Below the pieces are notes generated by a model, which saw nothing but the letters and a program-made list of their open reading frames with translations, was not told where the DNA came from and did not search any database. From Streptomyces sp. A3M-1-3 (lineage in GTDB: Bacteria > Actinomycetota > Actinomycetes > Streptomycetales > Streptomycetaceae): DNA of 64,000 nucleotides. Made by a program: the position numbers and the translations under genes. The stretch covers positions 68,021 to 132,020 of the forward strand of contig NZ_JANAVP010000002.1 of assembly GCF_024213665.1 (NCBI RefSeq). Reading direction: 5' to 3'. Positions 49,776 to 61,717 of this stretch are shown here, piece by piece (position 1 is the stretch's first letter; every line of letters begins with the position of its first letter).

Positions 49776-51058
49776 GCCAGCTTCCCGTCCACGACCGTTG
49801 CCCGGCCCCGCAGGAAGGTGTGGGTGACGCGTCCCGGCAGCTCACGGCCCTCGTAGGGGGTGTTGCGGCTGCGGGAGGCGAAGCCCGCGGGGTCCACGAC
49901 TCCACGGTATGCCGGATCGACGAGGGTGAGGTTGGCGGGCTCACCAGCCGAGACGGGCCGTCCGTGGCCGTCCAGCCGGCCGATGGCGGCCGGGCGGAAG
50001 GACATCCGGTCGGCGACGCCCGCCCAGTCGATCAGGCCGGTCTCGACCATCGTCTGCTGGACGACGGAGAGCGCGGTCTCCAGGCCCACCATGCCCATGG
50101 CGGCCGCGGCCCACTCGCAGTCCTTGTCCTCGTGCGGATGCGGGGCGTGGTCGGTGGCGACGCAGTCGATGGTGCCGTCGGCGAGGGCCTCGCGCAGGGC
50201 CATGACGTCGGTCTCGGTGCGCAGCGGCGGGTTCACCTTGTAGACCGGGTTGTACGAGCGGACGAGCTCGTCGGTCAGCAGCAGGTGATGCGGGGTCACC
50301 TCGGCGGTGACGTTCCAGCCCTTGGACTTGGCCCAGCGGACGATCTCGACCGAGCCGGCCGTGGAGAGGTGGCAGATGTGCACGCGGGAGCCGACGTGCG
50401 CGGCGAGGAGGACATCGCGGGCGATGATCGACTCCTCGGCGACGGCCGGCCAGCCGCCCAGCCCCAGCTCGGCCGAGACGATGCCCTCGTTCATCTGGGC
50501 GCCCTCGGTGAGGCGGGGCTCCTGGGCGTGCTGGGCGACGACACCGTCGAACGCCTTCACGTACTCCAGGGCGCGCCGCATGATCACCGCGTCGTCGACG
50601 CACTTGCCGTCGTCGGAGAAGACCTTCACGCCCGCGGCGGAGTCGTGCATGGCACCGAGCTCGGCGAGCTGCTTGCCCTCCAGGCCCACGGTGACCGCGC
50701 CGACCGGCTGGACATCGCAGTAGCCGGACTCCCTGCCGAGCCGCCAGACCTGCTCGACGACGCCGGCGGTGTCGGCGACAGGGAAGGTGTTGGCCATGGC
50801 GTGCACGGCGGTGTAGCCGCCGACCGCGGCCGCCTTCGTACCGGTCAGGACCGTCTCGGAGTCCTCGCGGCCGGGCTCGCGCAGGTGGGTGTGCAGGTCG
50901 ACGAGGCCGGGCAGCAGGATCTGGCCGTCGGCCTCGACCACGGTGGCGTCGCCCGCCTCGAGACCCGCACCGACCTGGGCAATGGTCTCGCCGTCGATCA
51001 GGACGTCCTGCGGCTCGCCGCCGAGGACCTTCGCGCCGCGGATAAGGATCTTGCTCAT
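49772..51058 (-). CDS. pyrC: Dihydroorotase
   Basis: PyrC cyclises carbamoyl-aspartate to dihydroorotate. The 428-residue class I enzyme has the first metal motif [18 protein letters not shown], later His ligands in [11 protein letters not shown] and [11 protein letters not shown], and the catalytic Asp in [15 protein letters not shown]. Length is normal. It lies two bases after the pyrB stop and overlaps the PH-like gene. Confidence 0.97.
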   Translation of the reverse strand: MSKILIRGAKVLGGEPQDVLIDGETIAQVGAGLEAGDATVVEADGQILLPGLVDLHTHLREPGREDSETVLTGTKAAAVGGYTAVHAMANTFPVADTAGVVEQVWRLGRESGYCDVQPVGAVTVGLEGKQLAELGAMHDSAAGVKVFSDDGKCVDDAVIMRRALEYVKAFDGVVAQHAQEPRLTEGAQMNEGIVSAELGLGGWPAVAEESIIARDVLLAAHVGSRVHICHLSTAGSVEIVRWAKSKGWNVTAEVTPHHLLLTDELVRSYNPVYKVNPPLRTETDVMALREALADGTIDCVATDHAPHPHEDKDCEWAAAAMGMVGLETALSVVQQTMVETGLIDWAGVADRMSFRPAAIGRLDGHGRPVSAGEPANLTLVDPAYRGVVDPAGFASRSRNTPYEGRELPGRVTHTFLRGRATVVDGKLA

Positions 51059-51060
51059 GG

Positions 51061-52098
51061 TTACTTGTTCTCCTCGGTATCCAGGGGCGGGCGCGTAGCG
51101 CCTCCGTCAAGGGTGGTGGCGGGCAACGGGCGGGAACTGATGGTGGTGACGGCGGGTTCGGCGCCGCCGAGCAGCAGGTACAGGACAGCCATGCGGATGC
51201 TGACGCCGTTGGCGACCTGCTCGACGGCCGTACAGCGGTCGGAGTCCGCCACCTCGGCGGTGATCTCCATGCCGCGGTTCATCGGGCCGGGGTGCATCAC
51301 GATCGCGTGCTCGGGCATCCGCGCCATACGGTCGCCGTTCAGACCGTAGCGGCGGGAGTACTCGCGCTCGGTCGGGAAGAAGGCGGCGTTCATCCGTTCG
51401 CGCTGTACACGGAGCATCATCACCGCGTCGGACTTCGGCAGCACCTCGTCGAGGTCGTAGCTGACCTCGCACGGCCAGTGCTCCACGCCGATCGGCACCA
51501 GCGTGGGCGGCGCGACCAGGGTGACCTGAGCGCCGAGCGTGTGCAGCAGCAGGACGTTGGAGCGGGCGACCCGGCTGTGCAGGACGTCGCCGACGACGGT
51601 GATCCGGCGGCCGTCCAGGTCACGGCCGAGACCGGCGTCCGGGCCGACGAGGCGTCGGCGCATGGTGAAGGCGTCGAGCAGGGCCTGGGTGGGGTGCTCG
51701 TGCGTGCCGTCACCGGCGTTGACGACCGCGCCGTCGATCCAGCCGGAGGTGGCGAGCCGGTAGGGGGCACCGGAGGCGCCGTGGCGGATGACGACGGCGT
51801 CCGCGCCCATCGCCTCCAGGGTCAGCGCGGTGTCCTTGAGCGACTCGCCCTTGGAGACGGACGAGCCCTTCGCGGAGAAGTTGATGACGTCGGCGGAGAG
51901 GCGCTTGGCGGCGGCCTCGAAGGAGATGCGCGTACGGGTCGAGTCCTCGAAGAAGAGGTTGACGACGGTACGGCCGCGCAGGGTCGGCAGTTTCTTGATC
52001 GGCCGGTCGGCCACCCGGGCCATTTCCTCTGCGGTGTCGAGGATGAGGACGGCGTCGTCGCGGGTGAGGTCGGCGGCCGAGATGAGGTGGCGCTTCAT
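51061..52098 (-). CDS. pyrB: Aspartate carbamoyltransferase catalytic subunit
   Basis: PyrB joins carbamoyl phosphate and aspartate, the committed pyrimidine step. The 345-residue protein carries the carbamoyl-phosphate motif [13 protein letters not shown], the loop [12 protein letters not shown] with Ser and Lys, [16 protein letters not shown], and MHPGPMNRG near the end. It has a C-terminal extension of about 20 residues after MAVLYLLL. It follows pyrR by 97 bp. Confidence 0.97.
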   Translation of the reverse strand: MKRHLISAADLTRDDAVLILDTAEEMARVADRPIKKLPTLRGRTVVNLFFEDSTRTRISFEAAAKRLSADVINFSAKGSSVSKGESLKDTALTLEAMGADAVVIRHGASGAPYRLATSGWIDGAVVNAGDGTHEHPTQALLDAFTMRRRLVGPDAGLGRDLDGRRITVVGDVLHSRVARSNVLLLHTLGAQVTLVAPPTLVPIGVEHWPCEVSYDLDEVLPKSDAVMMLRVQRERMNAAFFPTEREYSRRYGLNGDRMARMPEHAIVMHPGPMNRGMEITAEVADSDRCTAVEQVANGVSIRMAVLYLLLGGAEPAVTTISSRPLPATTLDGGATRPPLDTEENK

Positions 52099-52195
52099 CT
52101 GGGAGTGCTCCGGGGGTGAGGAGGGCGCAGGCATGCGGTCGGGCGGGCAGGCAGGCCGTACGCACCTGGATCGGCAGGGGCGTACGCGGCAGTTG

Positions 52196-52771
52196 CTACT
52201 GCTCGCCGGCCGGGGCGGTCTGCTGGACACCGAGCAGCACGGCGTCGCGGCCGTCCTCCTCGGCAAGCTGGACCCTGACCGTCTCCCGCAACGACGTGGG
52301 GAGGTTCTTGCCGACGTAGTCGGCGCGGATCGGAAGTTCGCGGTGGCCGCGGTCGACGAGGACCGCGAGCTGCACAGCGCGGGGCCGGCCGATGTCGCCG
52401 AGGGCGTCCAGCGCGGCGCGGATGGTGCGGCCGGAGAAGAGCACGTCGTCGACGAGGACGACCAGGCGTCCGTCGACGCCGTCACCGGGGATCTCGGTGC
52501 GGCCCAGCGTGCGGGCAGGGCGAAGCCGCAGGTCATCGCGGTACATGGTGATGTCGAGGGAGCCGACGGGAATCTTCCGGCCGGTGATCTCTTCGAGCTT
52601 GGCGGCGATCCGGCCGGCCAGGAACACACCGCGGGTCGGAATGCCGAGGAGCACCACGTCGTCGGCGCCCTTGGCGCGTTCGACGATCTCGTGGGCGATG
52701 CGGGTCAGTACCCGCGCGATGTCGGGGCCCTCGAGAACAGGGCGCGCCGCATCAGTATTGATGGCGTCCAT
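52196..52771 (-). CDS. pyrR: PyrR pyrimidine operon regulator / uracil phosphoribosyltransferase
   Basis: PyrR is a phosphoribosyltransferase-fold RNA-binding protein that represses the pyr operon in response to UMP. The 191-residue protein has the PRPP loop [27 protein letters not shown] and [20 protein letters not shown]. In mycobacteria PyrR works by blocking translation; a matching binding loop lies just before this gene (52793-52803). It is the first gene of the pyrimidine operon. Confidence 0.96.
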   Translation of the reverse strand: MDAINTDAARPVLEGPDIARVLTRIAHEIVERAKGADDVVLLGIPTRGVFLAGRIAAKLEEITGRKIPVGSLDITMYRDDLRLRPARTLGRTEIPGDGVDGRLVVLVDDVLFSGRTIRAALDALGDIGRPRAVQLAVLVDRGHRELPIRADYVGKNLPTSLRETVRVQLAEEDGRDAVLLGVQQTAPAGEQ

Positions 52772-52781
52772 ACGAAACGGA

Positions 52782-52817
52782 CCTCCTTCTCCGCCTCACG
52801 GGACGGACCTTAAAGGA
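52782..52817 (-). promoter_or_regulatory. PyrR-binding loop overlapping the pyrR ribosome binding site
   Basis: On the minus strand UCCCGUGAGGC (52803-52793) matches the PyrR loop consensus UCCNGNGAGGY at every position. Flanking UCCUU (52817-52813) can pair with AAGGA of the ribosome binding site (centred 52782-52789). PyrR binding should stabilise this hairpin and hide the site, giving translational repression. Confidence 0.65.
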
Positions 52818-52902
52818 CGTCGGATTTACGCCACCCACGGTACCAGGGGCTTGCGCGGGACCTCCGGGCGCCCCTCGAAAGGCGCGGTCGTGAGCATTCG
52901 GC

Positions 52903-52945
52903 TTGACGCAGCCAAGTAACGCTGCGTAACCTCACAGTGAGTTAC
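52903..52945 (+). promoter_or_regulatory. bldD promoter with palindrome
   Basis: TTGACG (52903-52908), an 18-bp spacer and TAACCT (52927-52932) form a plausible promoter. The -10 is overlapped by CTCACaGTGAG (52931-52941), flanked by GTAAC and TTAC. BldD is known to repress its own gene, so this is the likely autoregulatory site, though it does not fit the published BldD consensus perfectly. Confidence 0.5.
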
Positions 52946-52991
52946 CAGCCGCGCGGCGCAGCCGCATGTTGTCACAGCGTCCGGGAGCGTT

Positions 52992-53492
52992 ATGTCCAGC
53001 GAATACGCCAAGCAGCTCGGGGCCAAGCTCCGCGCCATCCGCACCCAGCAGGGCCTTTCCCTCCACGGTGTCGAGGAGAAGTCCCAGGGCCGTTGGAAGG
53101 CCGTGGTGGTCGGCTCGTACGAGCGCGGCGACCGTGCCGTGACCGTGCAGCGTCTCGCCGAGCTGGCGGACTTCTACGGGGTGCCGGTGCAGGAACTGCT
53201 GCCGGGCACCACACCGGGCGGCGCCGCCGAGCCGCCGCCGAAGCTCGTCCTGGACCTGGAGCGCCTCGCCCACGTCCCGCAGGAGAAGGCGGGCCCCCTC
53301 CAGCGGTACGCCGCGACGATCCAGAGCCAGCGCGGCGACTACAACGGCAAGGTGCTGTCGATCCGCCAGGACGACCTGCGCACGCTTGCCGTGATCTACG
53401 ACCAGTCGCCGTCGGTCCTGACCGAGCAGCTGATCAGCTGGGGCGTCCTGGACGCGGACGCGCGGCGGGCCGTGGCCCACGACGACGTCTGA
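52992..53492 (+). CDS. bldD: Developmental regulator BldD
   Basis: BldD is the master repressor of Streptomyces development; dimers bound by tetrameric cyclic-di-GMP hold back sporulation genes during growth. The 166-residue protein has the N-terminal XRE helix-turn-helix (LRAIRTQQGLSLHGVEEKSQ, then GSYERGDRAVTVQRLAELA). The C-terminal domain has the c-di-GMP motif RxD-X8-RxxD as RGD, eight residues, RQDD. It lies at the normal place divergent from pyrR. A hairpin terminator follows. Confidence 0.98.
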   Translation: MSSEYAKQLGAKLRAIRTQQGLSLHGVEEKSQGRWKAVVVGSYERGDRAVTVQRLAELADFYGVPVQELLPGTTPGGAAEPPPKLVLDLERLAHVPQEKAGPLQRYAATIQSQRGDYNGKVLSIRQDDLRTLAVIYDQSPSVLTEQLISWGVLDADARRAVAHDDV

Positions 53493-53510
53493 CCGAACTG
53501 CAGAAACGTG

Positions 53511-53559
53511 CCGCCGGGACCGGCGAAGCCTTGTGGCTCCACCGGTCCCGGCGGTCTTT
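53511..53559 (+). terminator. bldD terminator
   Basis: A perfect 13-bp stem (53511-53523 with 53542-53554) is followed by TCTTT, 18 bp after the bldD stop. Confidence 0.8.
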
Positions 53560-53619
53560 GCACCTGCGCGCCTGCGCCACCGCTCCCCTGCCTCCAAGCG
53601 AGCCCGCTCCGGGCAGTGG

Positions 53620-53769
53620 GCCCCACGGGCCGGCGGGCCGCCTGACGGCGCGAAGCTGCCACGCACGGACGGCAGGAGACCCGCAGCGCGAGCGCCCCGG
53701 GTGGTACGCCCCACGGGCCGGCAGGTGCCGACTTGACGGCGCGAAGCTGCCGCGCAGAGACGGCAGCTT
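53620..53769. repeat. Imperfect tandem repeat, about 90-bp unit
   Basis: The blocks GCCCCACGGGCCGGC (53620 and 53708) and GACGGCGCGAAGCTGCC (53644 and 53735) recur in order, with period 88 to 91. The second unit ends in a perfect nine-pair hairpin. Confidence 0.6.
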
Positions 53770-53959
53770 GGCCCGCACGCGTGCGCTGCGGGCCCTTCGT
53801 ACGGCCGGTGCGGCGTGGTCCAGGCCGGCAGCCCCCAGGCCCTGGTGCTCGGCAGCGAGGGGCGAGGGCGGCCGACACGGCGCCGCGACCGGCCGGGCCC
53901 GGCGACCGGCTCGTGAGAAGGCCGTCGCGGCGCCGCGACGGCCGGGCCGCGACAGCGAA

Positions 53960-53986
53960 GGGCCCGCGGCGCGACGCCGCGGGCCC
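53960..53986 (-). terminator. Terminator after nusB
   Basis: A perfect 11-bp stem, GGGCCCGCGGC with GCCGCGGGCCC, and a five-base loop, 52 bp after the nusB stop. Confidence 0.7.
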
Positions 53987-54038
53987 TGTGCCGCTGAACC
54001 TCGCCGGAGGCCAGCCGTCGCTGAACCCCGCCGGGAGG

Positions 54039-54467
54039 CTAGCCGCGGCGCAGGCTCGGCTTGAGGTCCTTGAAGCGGCCCAGCAGGCCGTTCACGAACG
54101 CCGGGGAGTCGTCGGTCGAGAACTCCTTGGCGAGCTGCACGGCCTCGTCGATCACCACCGCGTCGGGGGTCTCGTCGACCCACACCAGCTCGTACGCCCC
54201 GAGCCGGATGATGTTGCGGTCCACGACCGGCATCCGGTCGAGCGACCAGTCCACCGAGTAGGTGGCGATCAGGTCGTCGATCCGGTCCGCGTAGTCCGCG
54301 TACCCCTCGACGAGCTGCATCGTGTACTCGTTGACCGGCGGCTGCCGGTCGTCCGTCCGGGCATGGCGGATCCAGTCCGCGAGGACCGTCTGCACGGACT
54401 CACCGCGCTGGTCGGCCTCGAAGAGGATCTGGAAGGCGCGCTTGCGAGCCTTGTTCCGGGCAGCCAC
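54039..54467 (-). CDS. nusB: Transcription antitermination factor NusB
   Basis: NusB with S10 binds boxA RNA during rRNA transcription. The 142-residue all-helical protein shows the family start ARNKARKRAFQILFEADQRG, VDRNIIRLGAYELVWVDETP and VIDEAVQLAKEFSTDDSPAF, ending FVNGLLGRF. GTG 54467 is two bases after the efp stop, so the two are co-transcribed. A terminator hairpin follows. Confidence 0.97.
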   Translation of the reverse strand: MAARNKARKRAFQILFEADQRGESVQTVLADWIRHARTDDRQPPVNEYTMQLVEGYADYADRIDDLIATYSVDWSLDRMPVVDRNIIRLGAYELVWVDETPDAVVIDEAVQLAKEFSTDDSPAFVNGLLGRFKDLKPSLRRG

Positions 54468-54469
54468 GG

Positions 54470-55036
54470 TTAGCTGTTCACCCGGCCGAGGTACTCACCG
54501 GTGCGGGTGTCGACCTTGATCTTCTCGCCCGTCGTGATGAACAGCGGGACGCCGATCTCGTAGCCGGTCTCGAGCGTGGCGGGCTTGCTGCCGCCCGTCG
54601 AGCGGTCGCCTTGGACGCCCGGCTCGGTGTGCTGGATGACCAGCTCCACGGCGGCCGGAAGCTCGACGTAGAGCACCTCGCCCTCGTGGGTGGCGACGCT
54701 GGCGGTGAAGCCCTCGATCAGGAAGTTGGCGGCGCTGCCGACGGACTTGCGGTCCACCATCAGCTGGTCATACGTCTGCATGTCCATGAAGACGAAGTAT
54801 TCGCCGTCCATGTACGAGAACTGCATGTCTCGACGGTCGACGGTGGCCGTCTCGACCTTCACACCGGCGTTGAACGTCTTGTCGACGACCTTGCCGGAGA
54901 GCACGTTCTTGAGCTTGGTGCGCACGAAGGCAGGGCCCTTGCCGGGCTTGACGTGCTGGAACTCGACGACGGACCAGAGCTGGCCCCCGTCGAGCTTGAG
55001 CACCATGCCGTTCTTGAGGTCGTTCGTGGAAGCCAC
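54470..55036 (-). CDS. efp: Translation elongation factor P
   Basis: EF-P relieves ribosome stalling at polyproline. The 188-residue protein has three beta-barrel domains, starting [18 protein letters not shown]. The domain I loop reads [18 protein letters not shown]; the tip Lys in the PGKGP context is the actinobacterial form thought to work without modification. The C-terminal signature region [20 protein letters not shown] is intact. It lies 52 bp after the pepP-like gene, two bases before nusB. Confidence 0.97.
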   Translation of the reverse strand: MASTNDLKNGMVLKLDGGQLWSVVEFQHVKPGKGPAFVRTKLKNVLSGKVVDKTFNAGVKVETATVDRRDMQFSYMDGEYFVFMDMQTYDQLMVDRKSVGSAANFLIEGFTASVATHEGEVLYVELPAAVELVIQHTEPGVQGDRSTGGSKPATLETGYEIGVPLFITTGEKIKVDTRTGEYLGRVNS

Positions 55037-55088
55037 GGTTGCGGAATCTCCTGGACTGAAGCTGGCGGGACCACGGCGCGCGCTCGTG

Positions 55089-56195
55089 CTAGAGAGCGAG
55101 CAGTTCCTTGGTCGTGATGGTGAGTAGCTCGGGTCCGCCGTCCGCCTCGGGGCGTACGACGAGCGTGTCATCGATCCGGACTCCGCCCCGGCCCGGGAGG
55201 TGAACCCCCGGTTCGACGGTGACCGGCACACAAGCGTCCAGTTTACCCATGGCAGAAGGTGCCAACTGCGGGTCCTCGTCGATTTCGAGTCCTACACCGT
55301 GTCCGGTCGAGGGTGCGAGCCGTTCTCCGTGGCCCGCGGAGTCGAGCACCTGACGGGCCGCACGGTCCACATCACGGTATGCGGCGCCCGGCGCCAGGGC
55401 CTCGCGGCCGGCCCGCTGAGCGGCGAAGACGACGTCGTACAGCTCGATCTGCCAGTCCGCGGGGGTCGTGCCGATGACGAACGTACGGCCGATCTCGCAC
55501 CGGTACCCGCGGTAATTGGCACCGAGGCAGACCGAGAGGAAGTCGCCCTCCTCGACGCGCCGGTCGGACGGCCGGTGGCCGCCGCGGCCCGAGTTCGGCC
55601 CGGTCGCGACGGAGGTCGGGAAGGCCGGACCGTCCGCGCCGTGGTCGACGAGCCGGCGCTCCAGCTCCAGCGCCAGATGGCGCTCGGTGCGGCCCACCAG
55701 GATGGATTCGAGCAGCTCGCTCAGGGCCTGGTCGCTGATCTCGGCCGCGATGCGGAGGCAGGCGATCTCCTCCTCGTCCTTGATGATCCGCTGCTGTTCG
55801 ACCGCCTGACCGAGATCGGCGAGCCGCAGCCGGGGCGCCACCGAGCCGAGCGCGTGGTAACGCGCGACGGTCAGGTGGTGCTCCTCCACGGCGAGGGACT
55901 CGGCTCCGGTGGCGGCGGCCGTGTCCGCGCCCGCGACCGCCGGGTCCCCGTCCGGTGCGGGCAGGACGGTGAGCCGCAGCTGCTCGTCGAGCCGGCCTTC
56001 GGACGGGTCACCCGTCGGCGTACCGGCGCAGAGCAGGACGTCCTCGGCCGGGCCGACGAGCAGTACGGCCCCGTGCGGCGAGGCGCCCGCGAGGTAGCGG
56101 ACGTTCGCGGGGCGGGAGATCAGTGCGGCTGTACTGCCGGCGGCGGCGCAACGGTCGCGCAGCTGGCCGCGGCGGGCCGCGTACACCTCTGACAT
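55089..56195 (-). CDS. M24 family Xaa-Pro peptidase-like protein with altered metal ligands
   Basis: A 368-residue aminopeptidase P-fold protein: N-terminal creatinase-like domain (about 1-130) and C-terminal pita-bread domain. Conserved parts include [14 protein letters not shown] with a metal His and [16 protein letters not shown]. The first two expected Asp ligands appear replaced: the segment reads [18 protein letters not shown], so Asp to Cys and Asp to Glu. The last Glu is Asp (RIDDTLVV). Activity is therefore doubtful. It stands directly upstream of efp, the position of pepP in many actinobacteria, and may be an efp partner only by neighbourhood. Confidence 0.85.
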   Translation of the reverse strand: MSEVYAARRGQLRDRCAAAGSTAALISRPANVRYLAGASPHGAVLLVGPAEDVLLCAGTPTGDPSEGRLDEQLRLTVLPAPDGDPAVAGADTAAATGAESLAVEEHHLTVARYHALGSVAPRLRLADLGQAVEQQRIIKDEEEIACLRIAAEISDQALSELLESILVGRTERHLALELERRLVDHGADGPAFPTSVATGPNSGRGGHRPSDRRVEEGDFLSVCLGANYRGYRCEIGRTFVIGTTPADWQIELYDVVFAAQRAGREALAPGAAYRDVDRAARQVLDSAGHGERLAPSTGHGVGLEIDEDPQLAPSAMGKLDACVPVTVEPGVHLPGRGGVRIDDTLVVRPEADGGPELLTITTKELLAL

Positions 56196-56280
56196 GTGAC
56201 GAGCCTACGAGCCCCGGCCGGAACCGGCCCGGTCAGCGCGTCCGGACGGGCGGCGGGGCGGCCCGCGCGGCGGCCCCGGC

Positions 56281-57273
56281 TTACCAGCTGGGCGGGGAGG
56301 CGATGGCTCGGGCGAGGACGTCGTCGAGCACCCGGGCGGTGGTCTCGACGTCGTACTTCGAGTTATCGATGATCGGCAGCCCCGAGCCGTACCACCCGGC
56401 CATCCGGCCGTGGATACGGGCGACCTCCTCGTCGCTGAGGCGCCGGTTGCCGCTGCGCTCGGCGTTGCGCTCGAGGACGATCTCCAGGCCGGGGAGGAGG
56501 ACGACGGGCAGCAGGCCCGGACCGACATGGCGCTTCCAGCCGCCGAGTCCGACGACCGGGCGGTCCGGGAAGACCGCGTCGTCGAGGATGCAGGAGATCC
56601 CGTTGGCCAGGAAGTTCCGGGCGGCGAAGCCGCAGGTGCGGCGGGCCAGCCGGTACTGCGCCTCGGAATGGTCGTTCCAGCCGGCCTGCGGGTCGGCGAA
56701 GCCGGAGCAGACCCATTCACGGACGTCGTCGAGGCTGATGTGGGCGGTCGGAACCTGGCGGCTCCTGGCCCAGTGCTTGGCGACCGTGGTCTTGCCGGCT
56801 CCGGCGGGACCGATCAGCAGGACCGCGAGCATGGTCCCCCCGGTGTCGGCGTGCGTGGGCCCGGCAGGCGCGGCGGGTATGGGTACGGGACCGCCTGGCG
56901 GCAACGGAATATGCCCGGTGGTGTCCCGGCCCGGAGACGCGGCGGAAGCGTGCGGAACGGACCGGCCCCACCCAGGCGCGGCCGGACCCTGCGGATGGCC
57001 CGAGGACGCCGGCCCCTGCGCCGAAGGCGGCCCCGGGTGGTGACCTGCGGGCGGGCCTTGCGGCACGGGCAGGCGCGAGTCTCGACCCGCGGGCGGCGGC
57101 CCCTGCGGCGCGGGCGGCCCCGGGTGGTGGCCTGCGGGCGGCGGCCCCTGCGGCGCGAGCCGGCTCGGGTGGTGGGACGGGGGCTGCGGGCCCTGCGGGC
57201 TGGGCCATTCTGCGGGCTTGCTCTGCCCCTGGCCGTGGGGTGGTGGCAGCGGAGCCCCCACTGCTTGCTGCAT
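56281..57273 (-). CDS. P-loop kinase-like ATPase with a Pro/Gln/Gly-rich N-terminus
   Basis: A 330-residue protein. Residues 1-145 are low complexity, with repeats of PQGPPPAGHHPGPPAPQGPP type. The C-terminal AAA_33/zeta-like domain starts LAVLLIGPAGAGKTTVAKHW (Walker A) and continues HISLDDVREWVCSGFADP, CILDDAVFPDRPVV and ERNAERSGNRRLSDEEVARI. It probably phosphorylates a small molecule or macromolecule; none is known. ATG 57273 has GGAG nine bases upstream. It lies between the aroQ terminator and pepP on the same strand. Confidence 0.8.
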   Translation of the reverse strand: MQQAVGAPLPPPHGQGQSKPAEWPSPQGPQPPSHHPSRLAPQGPPPAGHHPGPPAPQGPPPAGRDSRLPVPQGPPAGHHPGPPSAQGPASSGHPQGPAAPGWGRSVPHASAASPGRDTTGHIPLPPGGPVPIPAAPAGPTHADTGGTMLAVLLIGPAGAGKTTVAKHWARSRQVPTAHISLDDVREWVCSGFADPQAGWNDHSEAQYRLARRTCGFAARNFLANGISCILDDAVFPDRPVVGLGGWKRHVGPGLLPVVLLPGLEIVLERNAERSGNRRLSDEEVARIHGRMAGWYGSGLPIIDNSKYDVETTARVLDDVLARAIASPPSW

Positions 57274-57364
57274 CCGGTGCCACTCCGTCTCGTACAGGCA
57301 ACTGGCGCTGACAGGGCAGGTCTTCCCCCATGGGCACCCTGCGCCTGCTACCGAACGGTATCTC

Positions 57365-57394
57365 CCCCGCCCGCCGTTCAGTGAACGGGCGGGG
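57365..57394 (-). terminator. Terminator of the shikimate operon
   Basis: Outer arms CCCCGCCCG/CGGGCGGGG and an inner GTTCA/TGAAC stem form one compact hairpin, 19 bp after the aroQ stop. Confidence 0.75.
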
Positions 57395-57412
57395 AAGCGC
57401 AATGGTGCCCGG

Positions 57413-60679
<3,267 letters not shown>

Positions 60680-60888
60680 CGGTGCTCCTCATGTTCGCGC
60701 CTGGAACTGCGACGACGCGACCGGGTGCGCGGCCCTGGCCCGCCACCACTGATCCTCCCACGTCCGGGCCCATGTCCCGGCCGCCGGTCCAGCAATCGGA
60801 CGCCGGTGGACCCCGCCGGGTCAGCCGGAGTCGCCGTCGCGGCGCACGGCGAGCCTGCGCGAACGCCGGAGATCTTGGCGCCGATGGT

Positions 60889-61713
60889 CTAGCGGGCTTC
60901 GAGCGCCTGTTCGCCTGCCCTGCGCAGCGCGGCGAGCGGCACGGGAGTCCGGCCCGTCATCTGCTCGACCTGAAGCACCGCCTGGTGGACCAGCAGGTCG
61001 AGCCCGCCGACCACCGCACCGCCCCGCTCCGCCCAGGCCGCCGCCAGTGCGGTCGGCCACGGGTCGTACAGCACGTCGAACAGCGTGCCGGGAGCGTCCG
61101 GGACCGCCGCGGACAGGGCGTCGGTCGTCCCGGCCGGCGTGGTGGCGATGACCAGCGGGGTACGGAGGGCCTCGGCGGCGTCCGCCCAGTCGGCCGTACG
61201 CACGCCGACCCCGAGCCGCTCGCCCCACTGCCGCATCTCCTCGGCGCGGGCCCGGCTGCGTACGTACGCGGTGACCTCGCCCGTACAGATGCGGGAGAGC
61301 GCGGCCAGCGCGGAGGAGGCGGTGGCGCCGGCGCCCAGGACGGCGGCGGCCTCGACCTTCTCCACGCCGCGCTCGCGCAGCGCGGCGATCATGCCGGGGA
61401 TGTCCGTGTTGTCGCCGACCCGCCGGCCGTCCTCGGTGAGGACGACCGTGTTGACCGCCTCGACGGAGGCGGCGGTGTCACTGATGCCGTCGAGCAGCGG
61501 GATGACCGCGCGCTTGAGCGGCATGGTCAGCGACAGCCCTGCCCAGGTCTCGTCGAGCCGCTCGAAGAAGCCGGGGAGGCCGGCCTCGTCGACTTCGAAG
61601 CGGTCGTACGACCAGTCGGTGAGCCCGAGCTCCGCGTACGCGGCGCGGTGCAGCACCGGCGAGAGCGAGTGGGCGATCGGCGAGCCCAGTACGGCGGCTC
61701 GGTGACGTGACAT
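60889..61713 (-). CDS. aroE: Shikimate dehydrogenase
   Basis: AroE reduces 3-dehydroshikimate with NADPH. The 274-residue protein starts SRHRAAVLGSPIAHSLSPVL, carries the catalytic Lys in LSLTMPLKRAVIPLLD and Asp in GDNTDIPGMIAAL, and the NADP loop VLGAGATASSALAAL. ATG 61713 is four bases after the mltG stop; ATG 61728 inside mltG is an alternative, and neither has a strong SD. Co-transcription with mltG is likely. Confidence 0.94.
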   Translation of the reverse strand: MSRHRAAVLGSPIAHSLSPVLHRAAYAELGLTDWSYDRFEVDEAGLPGFFERLDETWAGLSLTMPLKRAVIPLLDGISDTAASVEAVNTVVLTEDGRRVGDNTDIPGMIAALRERGVEKVEAAAVLGAGATASSALAALSRICTGEVTAYVRSRARAEEMRQWGERLGVGVRTADWADAAEALRTPLVIATTPAGTTDALSAAVPDAPGTLFDVLYDPWPTALAAAWAERGGAVVGGLDLLVHQAVLQVEQMTGRTPVPLAALRRAGEQALEAR

Positions 61714-61717
61714 GGAT

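Larger units (their letters stand above)
53493..54038. other. 546-bp gene-free stretch with hairpins and an imperfect tandem repeat
   Basis: No credible gene is seen between bldD and nusB. The stretch holds the bldD terminator, an imperfect tandem repeat of about 88-91 bp (units starting 53620 and 53708 share GCCCCACGGGCCGGC and GACGGCGCGAAGCTGCC), a nine-pair hairpin (53744-53752 with 53761-53769) and the nusB-side terminator. Open frames here are GC-rich shadows without family features. Confidence 0.6.

Noticed and set aside
53533..54035. Several open frames in the bldD-nusB spacer as small proteins
   Set aside because: All are Arg/Pro/Ala-rich, overlap hairpins and tandem repeats, lack ribosome binding sites and match no family.
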